Positions 50,453 to 58,200 of a stretch of 64,000 nucleotides of DNA are shown here, piece after piece. Below the pieces are notes generated by a model. The model saw only the letters and a program-made list of their open reading frames with translations. It searched no databases and was not told the origin of the DNA. This DNA comes from DAISKN01 sp964553925 (GTDB taxonomy: Bacteria; Acidobacteriota; Vicinamibacteria; Marinacidobacterales; SMYC01), in NCBI GenBank assembly GCA_964553925.1, contig CAZKNR010000141.1, positions 1 through 64,000 of the forward strand, written 5' to 3'. Made by a program: the position numbers and the translations under genes. Position 1 is the stretch's first letter. Every line of letters starts with the position of its first letter.

Positions 50453-50537
50453 ATTATGCCGGGTACCGGATTATGCCGGGTGGGATCGCAGATCCGTGGC
50501 TAATAGGGGGACCTCTCGCCGCGTGACCCGGCATAAT
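50453..50537. repeat. Terminal repeat set of the RIT element (left side)
   Basis: The 12-mer ATTATGCCGGGT occurs at 50453-50464 and again at 50470-50481, and as its reverse complement ACCCGGCATAAT at 50526-50537. The last copy touches the stop codon of the third recombinase gene. The spacing of two direct copies and one inverted copy looks like a recombinase-binding array. I found no copy of this 12-mer on the other side of the element. Confidence 0.75.
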
Positions 50538-51547
50538 CAGAGGCTCTTCAGGAAGGCCATCAGACGATCGCCAGGGCGGTAGCGACCGACGCCGACATTC
50601 AGGGGAGCAGTCCTGGCGAGCGCTGCCTCCTTCAACTGCAGGTCGGCGTGGAGATACATCTGGGTCGTCTCCACTGATTCGTGGCCAAGCCACAGGGAGA
50701 TTACGGAACGGTCAACGCCGTGCTGCAGGAGATCCATAGCCGCCGCGTGTCGAAGCACGTGTGGCGAGACACGCTTGTGCTTCAATGAGGCACATCGCGG
50801 GCTCGCGGCGCGCACGTGCTTTGCCAGAAGGTCCTCAACGGCATCGCGGCTGAGCTGTCCGCTCCGGACGGTTGGAAACAGAGGGTCCGCAGGTCGGCCG
50901 TTGCGTTCCCGAAGCCAAGCCCGCAACACGGTCACGGCATCCTTTCGAAGTGGCGTGCAACGCTCCTTGCGTCCTTTACCCTGGCACCGGACATGCGCCC
51001 CGCTGCCGAGAACGATATCCTGACAGCGAAGTCCCACGAGTTCAGAGACTCGCAACCCTGACTGCACGGCGAGTAGAAGGAGTGCTCGATCCCGACGGCC
51101 TATCCAAGTCCGGGTATCGGGTGCGGTCACGAGGGCGGCGATCTCGGAGTGGGTCAGAAACTCGATGGGAGCCCTATCGAAGCGCTTGCTCGGTATGGCC
51201 AGTACACGCTGGATCAGTAAGCTGTGAGCGGGCTGGTAGAACGCAGCGTACTTGAAGAACGAGTGAATCGCGGCTAGCCGGACGTTTCGTGTGCGTGCGC
51301 TGATTCCGCGTCTGCTCTCTAGGTCGTCGAGAAACTCGCCTAGAAGGGGGGCATCCAGGTCATCAAGCGCGAGCGATGAAGGCGCCTTCTTTAGACGAAG
51401 CTGCACGAACTCAAGCAGCAGACGAAACGTATCGCGGTAGCTTGCGATGGTGTGTGGGCTCGCCTGCCGCTGGCGCATCAGGCGGTCGGTGAAGAACGCT
51501 TCGAGGAGTCCCGGAAAGTTTGCCAGGCTCGTCATGGGAGGTGCCAT
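50537..51547 (-). CDS. RIT element tyrosine recombinase, third gene
   Basis: 336 residues; the ATG overlaps the end of the middle gene by 16 bp. Core-binding domain LEAFFTDRLMRQRQASPHTI with SYRDTFRLLLEFVQLRL. Catalytic residues are SGLRVSELVGLRCQDI (Arg), CQGKGRKERCTPL (Lys), SPHVLRHAAAMDLLQHGVDR (His, Arg), WLGHESVETTQMYLHADLQL (His, Tyr). A C-terminal tail of about 35 residues beyond Tyr (ALARTAPLNVGVGRYRPGDR) is characteristic of this subgroup, often called RitC. Confidence 0.92.
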   Translation of the reverse strand: MAPPMTSLANFPGLLEAFFTDRLMRQRQASPHTIASYRDTFRLLLEFVQLRLKKAPSSLALDDLDAPLLGEFLDDLESRRGISARTRNVRLAAIHSFFKYAAFYQPAHSLLIQRVLAIPSKRFDRAPIEFLTHSEIAALVTAPDTRTWIGRRDRALLLLAVQSGLRVSELVGLRCQDIVLGSGAHVRCQGKGRKERCTPLRKDAVTVLRAWLRERNGRPADPLFPTVRSGQLSRDAVEDLLAKHVRAASPRCASLKHKRVSPHVLRHAAAMDLLQHGVDRSVISLWLGHESVETTQMYLHADLQLKEAALARTAPLNVGVGRYRPGDRLMAFLKSL

Positions 51548-52470
51548 CCACGTGGGCGCTCCAGCCGCGATGCGGCCAAGCTGAGAAGCTCCGGCACCGA
51601 TGAGAGGTACCAGTAGGTGTCGCTGACGTGCCCGTGACCCAGGTACGTAGAGAGCACGGGCATTCGCGGCTCAACATCGACTCCCTCCCGATACCAGCGC
51701 AACACGGTTCGGACGGCGAACGCATGACGGAAGTCGTGAAGCCTTGGCCCGTGATGGTCTGTGGGCCCTCGCAATCCGACCTTACGCGACAGCTTATAGA
51801 ACGTACGGCTCACGCAGGAATGCTCCACCCGCGTACCCCGCTCCGAGACGAAAAAGCTCGGCGTCTTCGGCCTCGAGTGAATGCGGTCGCGTCGGCGCGC
51901 GTAGTCCCGGAGTGCACGCTGTGTGGTTAGGTGCACGGGGATGACGCGTGTTTTGTTGAACTTGGTGTGGCGGATCGTGAGTACACCTTGGGTGAGATCC
52001 CAATCATCGCGGTTGAGGCGAAGAGCTTCGCCGACCCGTAAGCCTGTAACCGCGAGCAGGCCGAGCAGCGTCGAGTAGGTCCAGGGACGCAGGCCCGTTG
52101 TGGAGGGAGAAAGCGCACGTGCTGCCGCCATCAGCCGCCTAATCTCTTTGGCGCTATAGATGTACGGCTGCTTGCGACGCGGACGGTGCGGCAGAAGCCC
52201 CAGAGGCGGGACTTCGGTGCGTGGGTCCGATGCGCAGTGGTGCTGAGCAAAGAGCTGCACGGCACGCAGACGCGCAGCCCAGTGGGCGGGCTGAGCGTTC
52301 GCCGGCTGCATAGCCCAACGAAGAGCCATCTCTGTCGTCACGTAATCGACACCTTGCCGTTCCAGGAACGACACGAAATCGTGCAAGTAGGTGCCCGGGT
52401 CTTTCAGCTTGTATCCGAGCGTCCGCCGCAGGCTGAGGTAGTCCTCGATTGCTTTCAGCAGAGCGGTCAT
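51532..52470 (-). CDS. RIT element tyrosine recombinase, middle gene
   Basis: 312 residues; ATG overlaps the stop of the first gene (ATGA). It starts MTALLKAIEDYLSLRRTLGY with the core-binding helix region VDYVTTEMALRWAMQ. Catalytic set: VTGLRVGEALRLNRDDWDLT (Arg), IRHTKFNKTRVIPVH (Lys), LHDFRHAFAVRTVLRWYREG (His, Arg), YLGHGHVSDTYWYLSSVPEL (His, Tyr). The long insert GVDVEPRMPVLSTYLG and the tail ending ERPRGWHLP mark the RitB-type subgroup. Confidence 0.92.
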   Translation of the reverse strand: MTALLKAIEDYLSLRRTLGYKLKDPGTYLHDFVSFLERQGVDYVTTEMALRWAMQPANAQPAHWAARLRAVQLFAQHHCASDPRTEVPPLGLLPHRPRRKQPYIYSAKEIRRLMAAARALSPSTTGLRPWTYSTLLGLLAVTGLRVGEALRLNRDDWDLTQGVLTIRHTKFNKTRVIPVHLTTQRALRDYARRRDRIHSRPKTPSFFVSERGTRVEHSCVSRTFYKLSRKVGLRGPTDHHGPRLHDFRHAFAVRTVLRWYREGVDVEPRMPVLSTYLGHGHVSDTYWYLSSVPELLSLAASRLERPRGWHLP

Positions 52471-53441
52471 GCTTCACCTCCTGAGGGCCAGGGATGGGCC
52501 AAGGCTCGCAAGGCAACCAGATCAACCTTCGCGTAGATGCTCGTCGTGTCCACCAAACGATGCCTCAGGATCTCGCCAATCTCGGCGAGCGACGCACCCT
52601 TGCGAAGCATCTCGGTGGCCAGAGAATGCCGAAGCAGATGGGCACCCTTGCGCGGCGATGCGATGCCGGCGCGTGCGAGCGCGCGCCTAACGATGGTGCA
52701 GACCGCCACCGAGCTGGCGAACCCGCGAAGAGGTGCCCGCCGCCGCACGAAGAGCCGACGGGTAGAGCAGTCCCGAGGGCGTCCCTGACGCAGGTAGGCG
52801 GCCATGGCCTGGCCTACGTCCCGTGGGATTGGTAGCCGATCCTCTCGACCGCCTTTGCCTCGCACCGTCAACTCTCCCGCCTCCCAGTCGAGGTCGTCGA
52901 GCGTCAGTGCGACAACCTCGCCTGCACGAAGGCCGAGCCGCGCCAGCAACAGCAGCAACGTGTAGTCCCGCTGCCCGGTGACCGTTTCTCGACGGCAGGA
53001 ACTGATGAGTCGTTGCACTTCGTCGGCCTGCAAAGACTTCGGCAAGTCCGACAACCGCCAGTCCGCCACCTTGGGCACGGTGGACGCAAGGTCGATGGTG
53101 ATGTCCCCGCGCCACCGAAGGAACCGGAAGAAAGAACGGAGCGCGCCCACCATCAGCTTGATCCTTTTAGGACCAACCGTGTGTAGCTTCTGCAGGAGAA
53201 AGCGCTTCACATCGGGAGCACGCACCTCACACATGACGACCGGGCTTTTCCGGAAGCGGTGCTCGAGAAAGCTCTGTACAAATGGCAGGCTGTTCTTCAG
53301 AGTCGCCTGAGACAGCCCCCGTTCCACGGTGAGGTACTGCCCGAACTCACGTTCGAGCCGTTGCGACGGGTTCTCGTCATCATCCGGCTTCGGCCGAGGA
53401 ACAACCGCTGCCTCCCTGAGCAACTCCAACAGATCACCCAA
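52467..53441 (-). CDS. RIT element tyrosine recombinase, first gene
   Basis: 324 residues from a TTG at 53441 (no better start upstream in frame before a stop). Core-binding domain EREFGQYLTVERGLSQATLK and SFLEHRFRKSPVVMC. Catalytic set: GLRAGEVVALTLDDLDWEAG (Arg), VRGKGGREDRLPI (Lys), GAHLLRHSLATEMLRKGASL (His, Arg), ILRHRLVDTTSIYAKVDLVA (His, Tyr). RitA-like position. It is the promoter-proximal gene; the 50 bp upstream contain a CGA-repeat stretch and no clear promoter. Confidence 0.9.
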   Translation of the reverse strand: MGDLLELLREAAVVPRPKPDDDENPSQRLEREFGQYLTVERGLSQATLKNSLPFVQSFLEHRFRKSPVVMCEVRAPDVKRFLLQKLHTVGPKRIKLMVGALRSFFRFLRWRGDITIDLASTVPKVADWRLSDLPKSLQADEVQRLISSCRRETVTGQRDYTLLLLLARLGLRAGEVVALTLDDLDWEAGELTVRGKGGREDRLPIPRDVGQAMAAYLRQGRPRDCSTRRLFVRRRAPLRGFASSVAVCTIVRRALARAGIASPRKGAHLLRHSLATEMLRKGASLAEIGEILRHRLVDTTSIYAKVDLVALRALAHPWPSGGEA

Positions 53442-53489
53442 CGTCCTCGCGTCACCCCGACCGCGACGACGACGACGCCTGAGATACTT

Positions 53490-53669
53490 GACGACTATCT
53501 GCTATTTTTTCGGATCGATCCGTTCTGGGGGATGCTGGACATCGGCTGGGCCTACACCGACGCGTCCTGGGGAATCCTGGCGCTTTTTTTCCTCGCCGGC
53601 ACGAGCGTGGCCGCGAAACGCGGCCACGGGCGCGTCGACGAAAAGAAGAGTACGAAAGGTGCAGAGTGA
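53490..53669 (+). pseudogene. C-terminal fragment of a membrane-protein gene
   Basis: An in-frame stretch on the plus strand reads LLFFRIDPFWGMLDIGWAYT, DASWGILALFFLAGTSVAAK and ends RVDEKKSTKGAE at 53669. It has one transmembrane helix followed by a basic-acidic tail, more protein-like than its surroundings. No start codon or recognisable N-terminus precedes it, so it looks like the tail of a gene cut off by the element to its left. Family unknown. Confidence 0.4.
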
Positions 53670-53852
53670 AGCGGCACGTACGCCTTGTTTTTCAACCACG
53701 CGCAAGAGCTGAGCTGGGCACGACGCCCACCACCGCTGTTCACCGGCCGGCAACGCGATTGCTCGCATCGAACAGGATCGATCGCCAACACATCCATGCA
53801 ATCGCGGTGACGGCCGCGGCTCCGTCCTCGCTACCGGCACCAGCAGAGGGGA

Positions 53853-54433
53853 GCCCCCTGGAAGGGGGCGGACGGGCCATCTGCCGGCTGGCTCACGATC
53901 CCATCCCCGCCCGCCCCAAGTTCCCCTCGCGAGCCACAGGATCCTTCATCCGCTCGCGAGGGGCATGGACATAATCGCCTGCGATTATGTCAAGGTCACG
54001 CGAAGCGTGACCCGGAGGAGGGAGCCGGCCAGGGCAAGGTCCGATAAGGCAGCCTTATCGGATCGCGCTGCAAGAGCCGTGACAGGCTCGCCCACGATCT
54101 TCTACATCCGCGAGCCTGGCGCGGCTCTTGGCACCCGCGACGAAGCCTTGCCCGGTCGGCCCCGGGCCGAGGCCGGCTCCCTCCGGAGCTTGGGGCGGGC
54201 GACATCCAAGCACAAGCCAGCCGGCCTCCAGGGTGGGCGGGGGTATTAAATCCGGATGCCGAGTCGCCGAGGACCGGAATCGTGGATCGGGATTCCGGTC
54301 CGAGGAGACTCCTCCTTCTGGAAAGCACCCAACAGCCGCCGAAGGGCGCACGGCTTGCCCCATCCCCTTTCATCCACTGCAAGCCGCGTGACCTTCGGCC
54401 TCACAACAAAGCTCCGGCCAGGTCGAGGTCACG
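53853..54433. repeat. Nested palindrome array
   Basis: Perfect arms, left/right: 53853-53859/53863-53869 (7 bp); 53884-53893/54215-54224 (10 bp, CCGGCTGGCT); 53908-53920/54189-54201 (13 bp, CGCCCGCCCCAAG); 53923-53933/53953-53963 (11 bp, CCCCTCGCGAG); 53968-53978/53981-53991 (11 bp, GACATAATCGC, 2-bp spacer); 53994-54001/54005-54012 (8 bp); 54017-54030/54171-54184 (14 bp); 54271-54281/54291-54301 (11 bp, GGACCGGAATC); 54351-54358/54379-54386 (8 bp); 54387-54394/54426-54433 (8 bp, CGTGACCT). The pairs nest without crossing, so one fold can hold them all. Confidence 0.85.
54017..54184. repeat. Cloverleaf-like multibranch inverted repeat
   Basis: Outer stem GGAGGGAGCCGGCC (54017-54030) with 54171-54184, 14 bp perfect. 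Second stem GGGCAAGG (54032-54039) with 54146-54153. Inside: hairpin TCCGATAAGG (54040-54049) with 54053-54062, loop CAG; and a two-step hairpin CAAGAGCCG (54071-54079) with 54122-54130, enclosing CAGGCTCG (54083-54090) with 54111-54118. On the 3' side lies a GC-rich hairpin, TCGGCC (54156-54161) with GGCCGA (54165-54170). Nearly every base between the outer arms is accounted for. Confidence 0.85.
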
Positions 54434-54589
54434 ACAAGAACGGGCGATTTCATCTCGCACTTGTCGAAACGCTGGCAGTTGAACGGCTCCTTCTGAAGCA
54501 GCCCCTACACGGGCCGAAGAGAACATCGGCGCTATTTGAACATCGTGACCTCATCACGTGCTCGCCCGTCCTAATCTCCAACGACGCAG

Positions 54590-55210
54590 TCAACGGTCAG
54601 CCGACGAACGCCACACATCGACGTTGTCCCTATTCAAGATGGATTCAATCTTGTCTCTGTCGAAAACGACTAGATAACCCGGCGGCAACCCAAGTACCTG
54701 CAAAAGATCGGGTCGGTGCTTAAGAAGTTCGAAGACGTAGATAGCCTCAAGTGGTGGCTGTTCCTCCGTGTTTATCACCGGGCCTATGTACCATCCAGAG
54801 TCACCTTTCGCTACATTTGCTGTTCGCTCTAAGTAGACACGCTCGAGGTGCAATACGCCTTTCGCGATCACAACTTTGTCCTGGAAACTGGCAGTTTCCC
54901 CTTCTACGCCTAGGCGTCTCAAAACATCGTTCTGCTTTGCCTGGACTTCGAGACAGACAGTCAGATCGTCCGTCGCGTCGCGGAAGGGGTCCCGTGCAAA
55001 ATCAGGTGCGAGCAAGGTGAACTCACCAGAGGTCCCGGCTACCGTGAGCATCACCCAACCGAGTTCAATCCTAGAGCCATCTCTGAGAATCTCGGATTCC
55101 AGTTCCAGCTTTCCGAGTAAATCCAAAACCCATTGGGCCTGCAGCGCGACTCTCTGGGCACACCTAACCGTTACTCGCTTGACACCGATTACGGCAGTGG
55201 TCTCGATCAT
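54590..55210 (-). CDS. Imm33/DUF2185-like immunity protein
   Basis: 206 residues; the ATG overlaps the stop of the giant RHS gene (ATGA), the normal position for a cognate immunity gene. The C-terminal half resembles DUF2185/Imm33: VVIAKGVLHLERVYLERTAN, KGDSGWYIGPVINTEEQ with the D-S-G-W motif, then LEAIYVFELLKHRPDLLQVL and GLPPGYLVVFDRDKIE. The N-terminal 90 residues (VKRVTVRCAQRVALQAQWVL and beyond) are a separate region I cannot place. No signal peptide. The function as inhibitor of the HNH tip is inferred from position and family. Confidence 0.72.
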   Translation of the reverse strand: MIETTAVIGVKRVTVRCAQRVALQAQWVLDLLGKLELESEILRDGSRIELGWVMLTVAGTSGEFTLLAPDFARDPFRDATDDLTVCLEVQAKQNDVLRRLGVEGETASFQDKVVIAKGVLHLERVYLERTANVAKGDSGWYIGPVINTEEQPPLEAIYVFELLKHRPDLLQVLGLPPGYLVVFDRDKIESILNRDNVDVWRSSADR

Positions 55211-58200
55211 CGCCCTCGTCTATCACTGATGGCACGTTCTAAGGCTGCACGAGCAGCGGCCTCCGCTTCCAGCATCTGCGACCGCACCTGTGGCGGCACG
55301 GGCCCAAGGCGAGAATGGCCCCGCCATGACTCCCAGCTACGCGCTCCCTTGGACGCGTTCGTTGGTTTTCCCAAGCCGATGGCGTTCCCCGGAGTGTTCA
55401 ATACTTCGCGCTGGGCCGCAGCTGACAGCTCGGCGAAACCGGGCATCTTGGAGATTTCTTTCATCGGCACAATATGATCGGCCTCAAAACGACTAACAGG
55501 ATATCCGTACACAGGGTCAACCTTGGGACTGTCTTCCGGATTTACGAGCTGTCGCATCGCTCGGCTTGGGGTTTGTCGCCTTAATCTCGCGTACTCGCTC
55601 GTGGTTAATTCTTTGCCCGTGGCCGTTGAAAGCGCATTCTCTTCTAAAGCTGCAAAGTCGGGTGCATTACTTTCTGTTGACGCGGTCGCCTCAGTCAACT
55701 CGCCTGTAGATCTCCCCGCGGAGATCTTGGACCCGGCGAATCTCGTGACCCTTACGCTACCCTCTAGAACAGTGACCGCGAGTGCGGCAGTCGGTGCAAC
55801 AAACTCCTCTGTATAGACGTCACCCGCTCCGAAGTGGTCATCATGGAGGAGCCTTTCCTCAGCCTTCTCAAGAGCTCGGGCTTGCCGCTCGGGCAGCGTG
55901 GCCACGAACTCAACAACATCTTCAGTGCGCCGCGCCGCGCCCTCGACGATAATGTCGCCACGCCCTCTCGCCCCATAGTGAATCAGTTTGCTAGCATCCT
56001 CGAGAAAGCCCAGTGCCATTCCGGCAAAAGTCTTCGCGCTCGCCCAAAGTGACCCCAACGACCGGGCCGCGGTATCACTTTGAAGCATCGCCTCGGACTG
56101 GAGCTGTTGAGACCGTTCCTCAGGGGACAACGTGTCAAGCCATTGCTTGCGGAAGTACTCGTCATCAGCGCCAACAGCTTGGCGACCGTTGCGATCGACG
56201 AGTCTTCCGGGATTAGCAAAAGCGTAGAAGTACCGATGCAGACTTGGCGGGTTGCTGGTCTCCCCGAGGTAGTCATCCTGACTCAGGAACCTGCCAACTT
56301 CAGAGTCGTAGAACCTGGCCTTGGCGTATATGAGCCCGGTTTCTCCGTCGAGCTCATGCCCGGTGAAGGTGAAGTTGTTCGCGCTCGCTCCGATGCGGTC
56401 GCGCTCGTTACCCCATGCGTCGTAGAAGATCGATTGGCGCGAGCCTCCAGCACCATCGGTCAGGCTGACCGTCGAACGCAGACCATCTAAGTGGAAGAAG
56501 CTCCGCCCCTCTCCGCGGTTGTCGAGGCGGACGAGCTGATCCATCCCGTAGTCGTACTTGGAGACGGTGTTGTTGACCTGGTCGGCTTCGGTCACGACCG
56601 AGAGCTGGTCGTAGGTGTACTGGCGCCGTCCGTCGTCGCCGATCTTCAGAATCCTTCGGCCGTCGTAGTCGTACCCATACCGGCCCAGGATGCTCGGGCC
56701 TTGTCGCACTTCCCCGAGCTGGTCGCGGATGTCGAAGAAGAAGTTCGTCGTGACGCCGCCCTTCGTCTTCGACGTCGTATTCCCGTTCGCGTCGTACGAG
56801 TATCGAGTGAGCTCGGCGCCGGTGGTGGTGTCAGTGATCCGCTCGAGGCGGTTGATGGCGTCGTAGTGGAAGGTTTCGTCGGAGGCCTCGGCGCCCGTCG
56901 TGACTTCTTGAATGCGGTTGCCGGCTTGGTCGTACTCATACTCGACCGCCTTGTCCGGGTAGGTGACCGTCTTCAGCCGGTTGACGAAGTCGTAGGTGTA
57001 CTCCGTCGTCTCCGTCCGGCCGGCGTTGGTCTCGACCTGACGTTCGCGGTTGGAGTTTGGGTTGTACGTGTACTCATAGGCCGAGATGACGCCTGTCGGA
57101 CCCACGTGGGTAATCGTGTCCGTTCGGTCGGCGGCGTCGTAGAGGTAGGTCGAGACCGTGCCGTTGGGATTGGTGACGGCCTTCTTCAGGTCATCCGGGA
57201 AGTACTCGTACCGGACGACTTGGCCGTCGTCGAGAGTGAGGGTCTCGAGGCGGTTGAGCTCGTCGTAGGCGTAGACGGTGCGCTTGCCGTCCGGATCGAT
57301 CAGGAGGGTTCTATTTCCCTGACCATCGTAGTCGTAAACGAGCGCACTTCCCCACGCGTCGGTCTCAGTCTCAAGCCGGTCGAGGTTATCGTAGGTCTTG
57401 AAGCTCGAGACCACCGCGGGAGGATCCGTGCCCGAGCTCTTGGTCTCGTCGATTCTTTCGACGTCGTCATTCGGGTTGTAGACGTAATCGATCCGATGCG
57501 TCCTCGTGAAGAGCGTGAGATCGGCCGGGGTGAGGTTGTACTGCTTGAACTTCAGACGGTTGAGCTCGTCGTAGTCGAAGTCGATGATCTGGCCTTTGGG
57601 GTCGGTGAGTTTGATCTCGTTCCCGTTGGCATCGTAGTCGTGGTTCGTCGTGAGGTTGAACCCGCCGGGGTCCTGCGTCATGAGCTCCAGGCGGTTGAGC
57701 TTGTCGTAACTGAAGGTGACGATGTTTCCTTCTCCGTCTTGCTGGAAGATCCGGTTGCGGTTTGGGTCGTACCGGTACGAATAGACCCCTCCGTCGGGCA
57801 TTCGCACTTCGAGGAGCTCGTTCAGTTCCCCGTAGTCGTGCTCCGTGCGGTGCGCAAGTCCCTTGGGCTCGATCACCGCGGTGCGGTTGCCGTCGGGGTC
57901 GTACTCGTAGGTGGTTACGTTTCCTTCGCCGTCCTCGCTCGTCTCCACCCGATTGAGGTCGTCGTAGACGTTGTGGACGTCGAACGGCTTTCCCGTAGTC
58001 CGACCGTCCTTCTGTTCCAGGAAGTTTCCCACTTTGTCGTACCTGAAGGTCGTCGTGGTCGAGAGGGAAGTGAACAGAGCGTCCGTGCGCGAGGTGAGCC
58101 GGTTGGCTCCGTCGTACACGAACTGAGTTCGGTTGCCGTTGGCGTCGATGCTCGCAACCCGATTGTTCAGGCCGTCGTATTCGTGTCGCTCGAGGACGAC

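Larger units (their letters stand above)
50428..53480 (-). mobile_element. RIT element (three overlapping tyrosine recombinases)
   Basis: Three intact tyrosine recombinase genes of different subfamilies lie in one direction with overlapping ends (52467-53441, 51532-52470, 50537-51547). That is the definition of recombinases-in-trio (RIT) elements. The left boundary is placed at the palindrome that interrupts another recombinase gene; the right boundary is uncertain and set near 53480, where an unrelated truncated frame begins on the plus strand. All catalytic residues appear intact in all three genes, so the element could be active. Confidence 0.8.
53670..54589. other. Non-coding 0.9-kb block dominated by inverted repeats
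   Basis: Between the membrane-protein fragment and the Imm33-like gene no ORF looks like a protein on either strand. From 53853 to 54433 the sequence is packed with perfect inverted repeats (listed separately). The remaining 54434-54589 shows no structure that I can support. Confidence 0.6.

Noticed and set aside
54017..54184. attC integron site, tmRNA, RNase P or SRP RNA
   Set aside because: Consensus core sequences of these RNAs and the attC R-boxes are not present, and there is no integron integrase gene in view.
53853..54433. CRISPR array
   Set aside because: The repeats are unrelated inverted pairs, not regularly spaced direct repeats with unique spacers; no cas genes.
53853..54433. 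Retron or diversity-generating element
   Set aside because: No reverse transcriptase is coded within the window near the structure.
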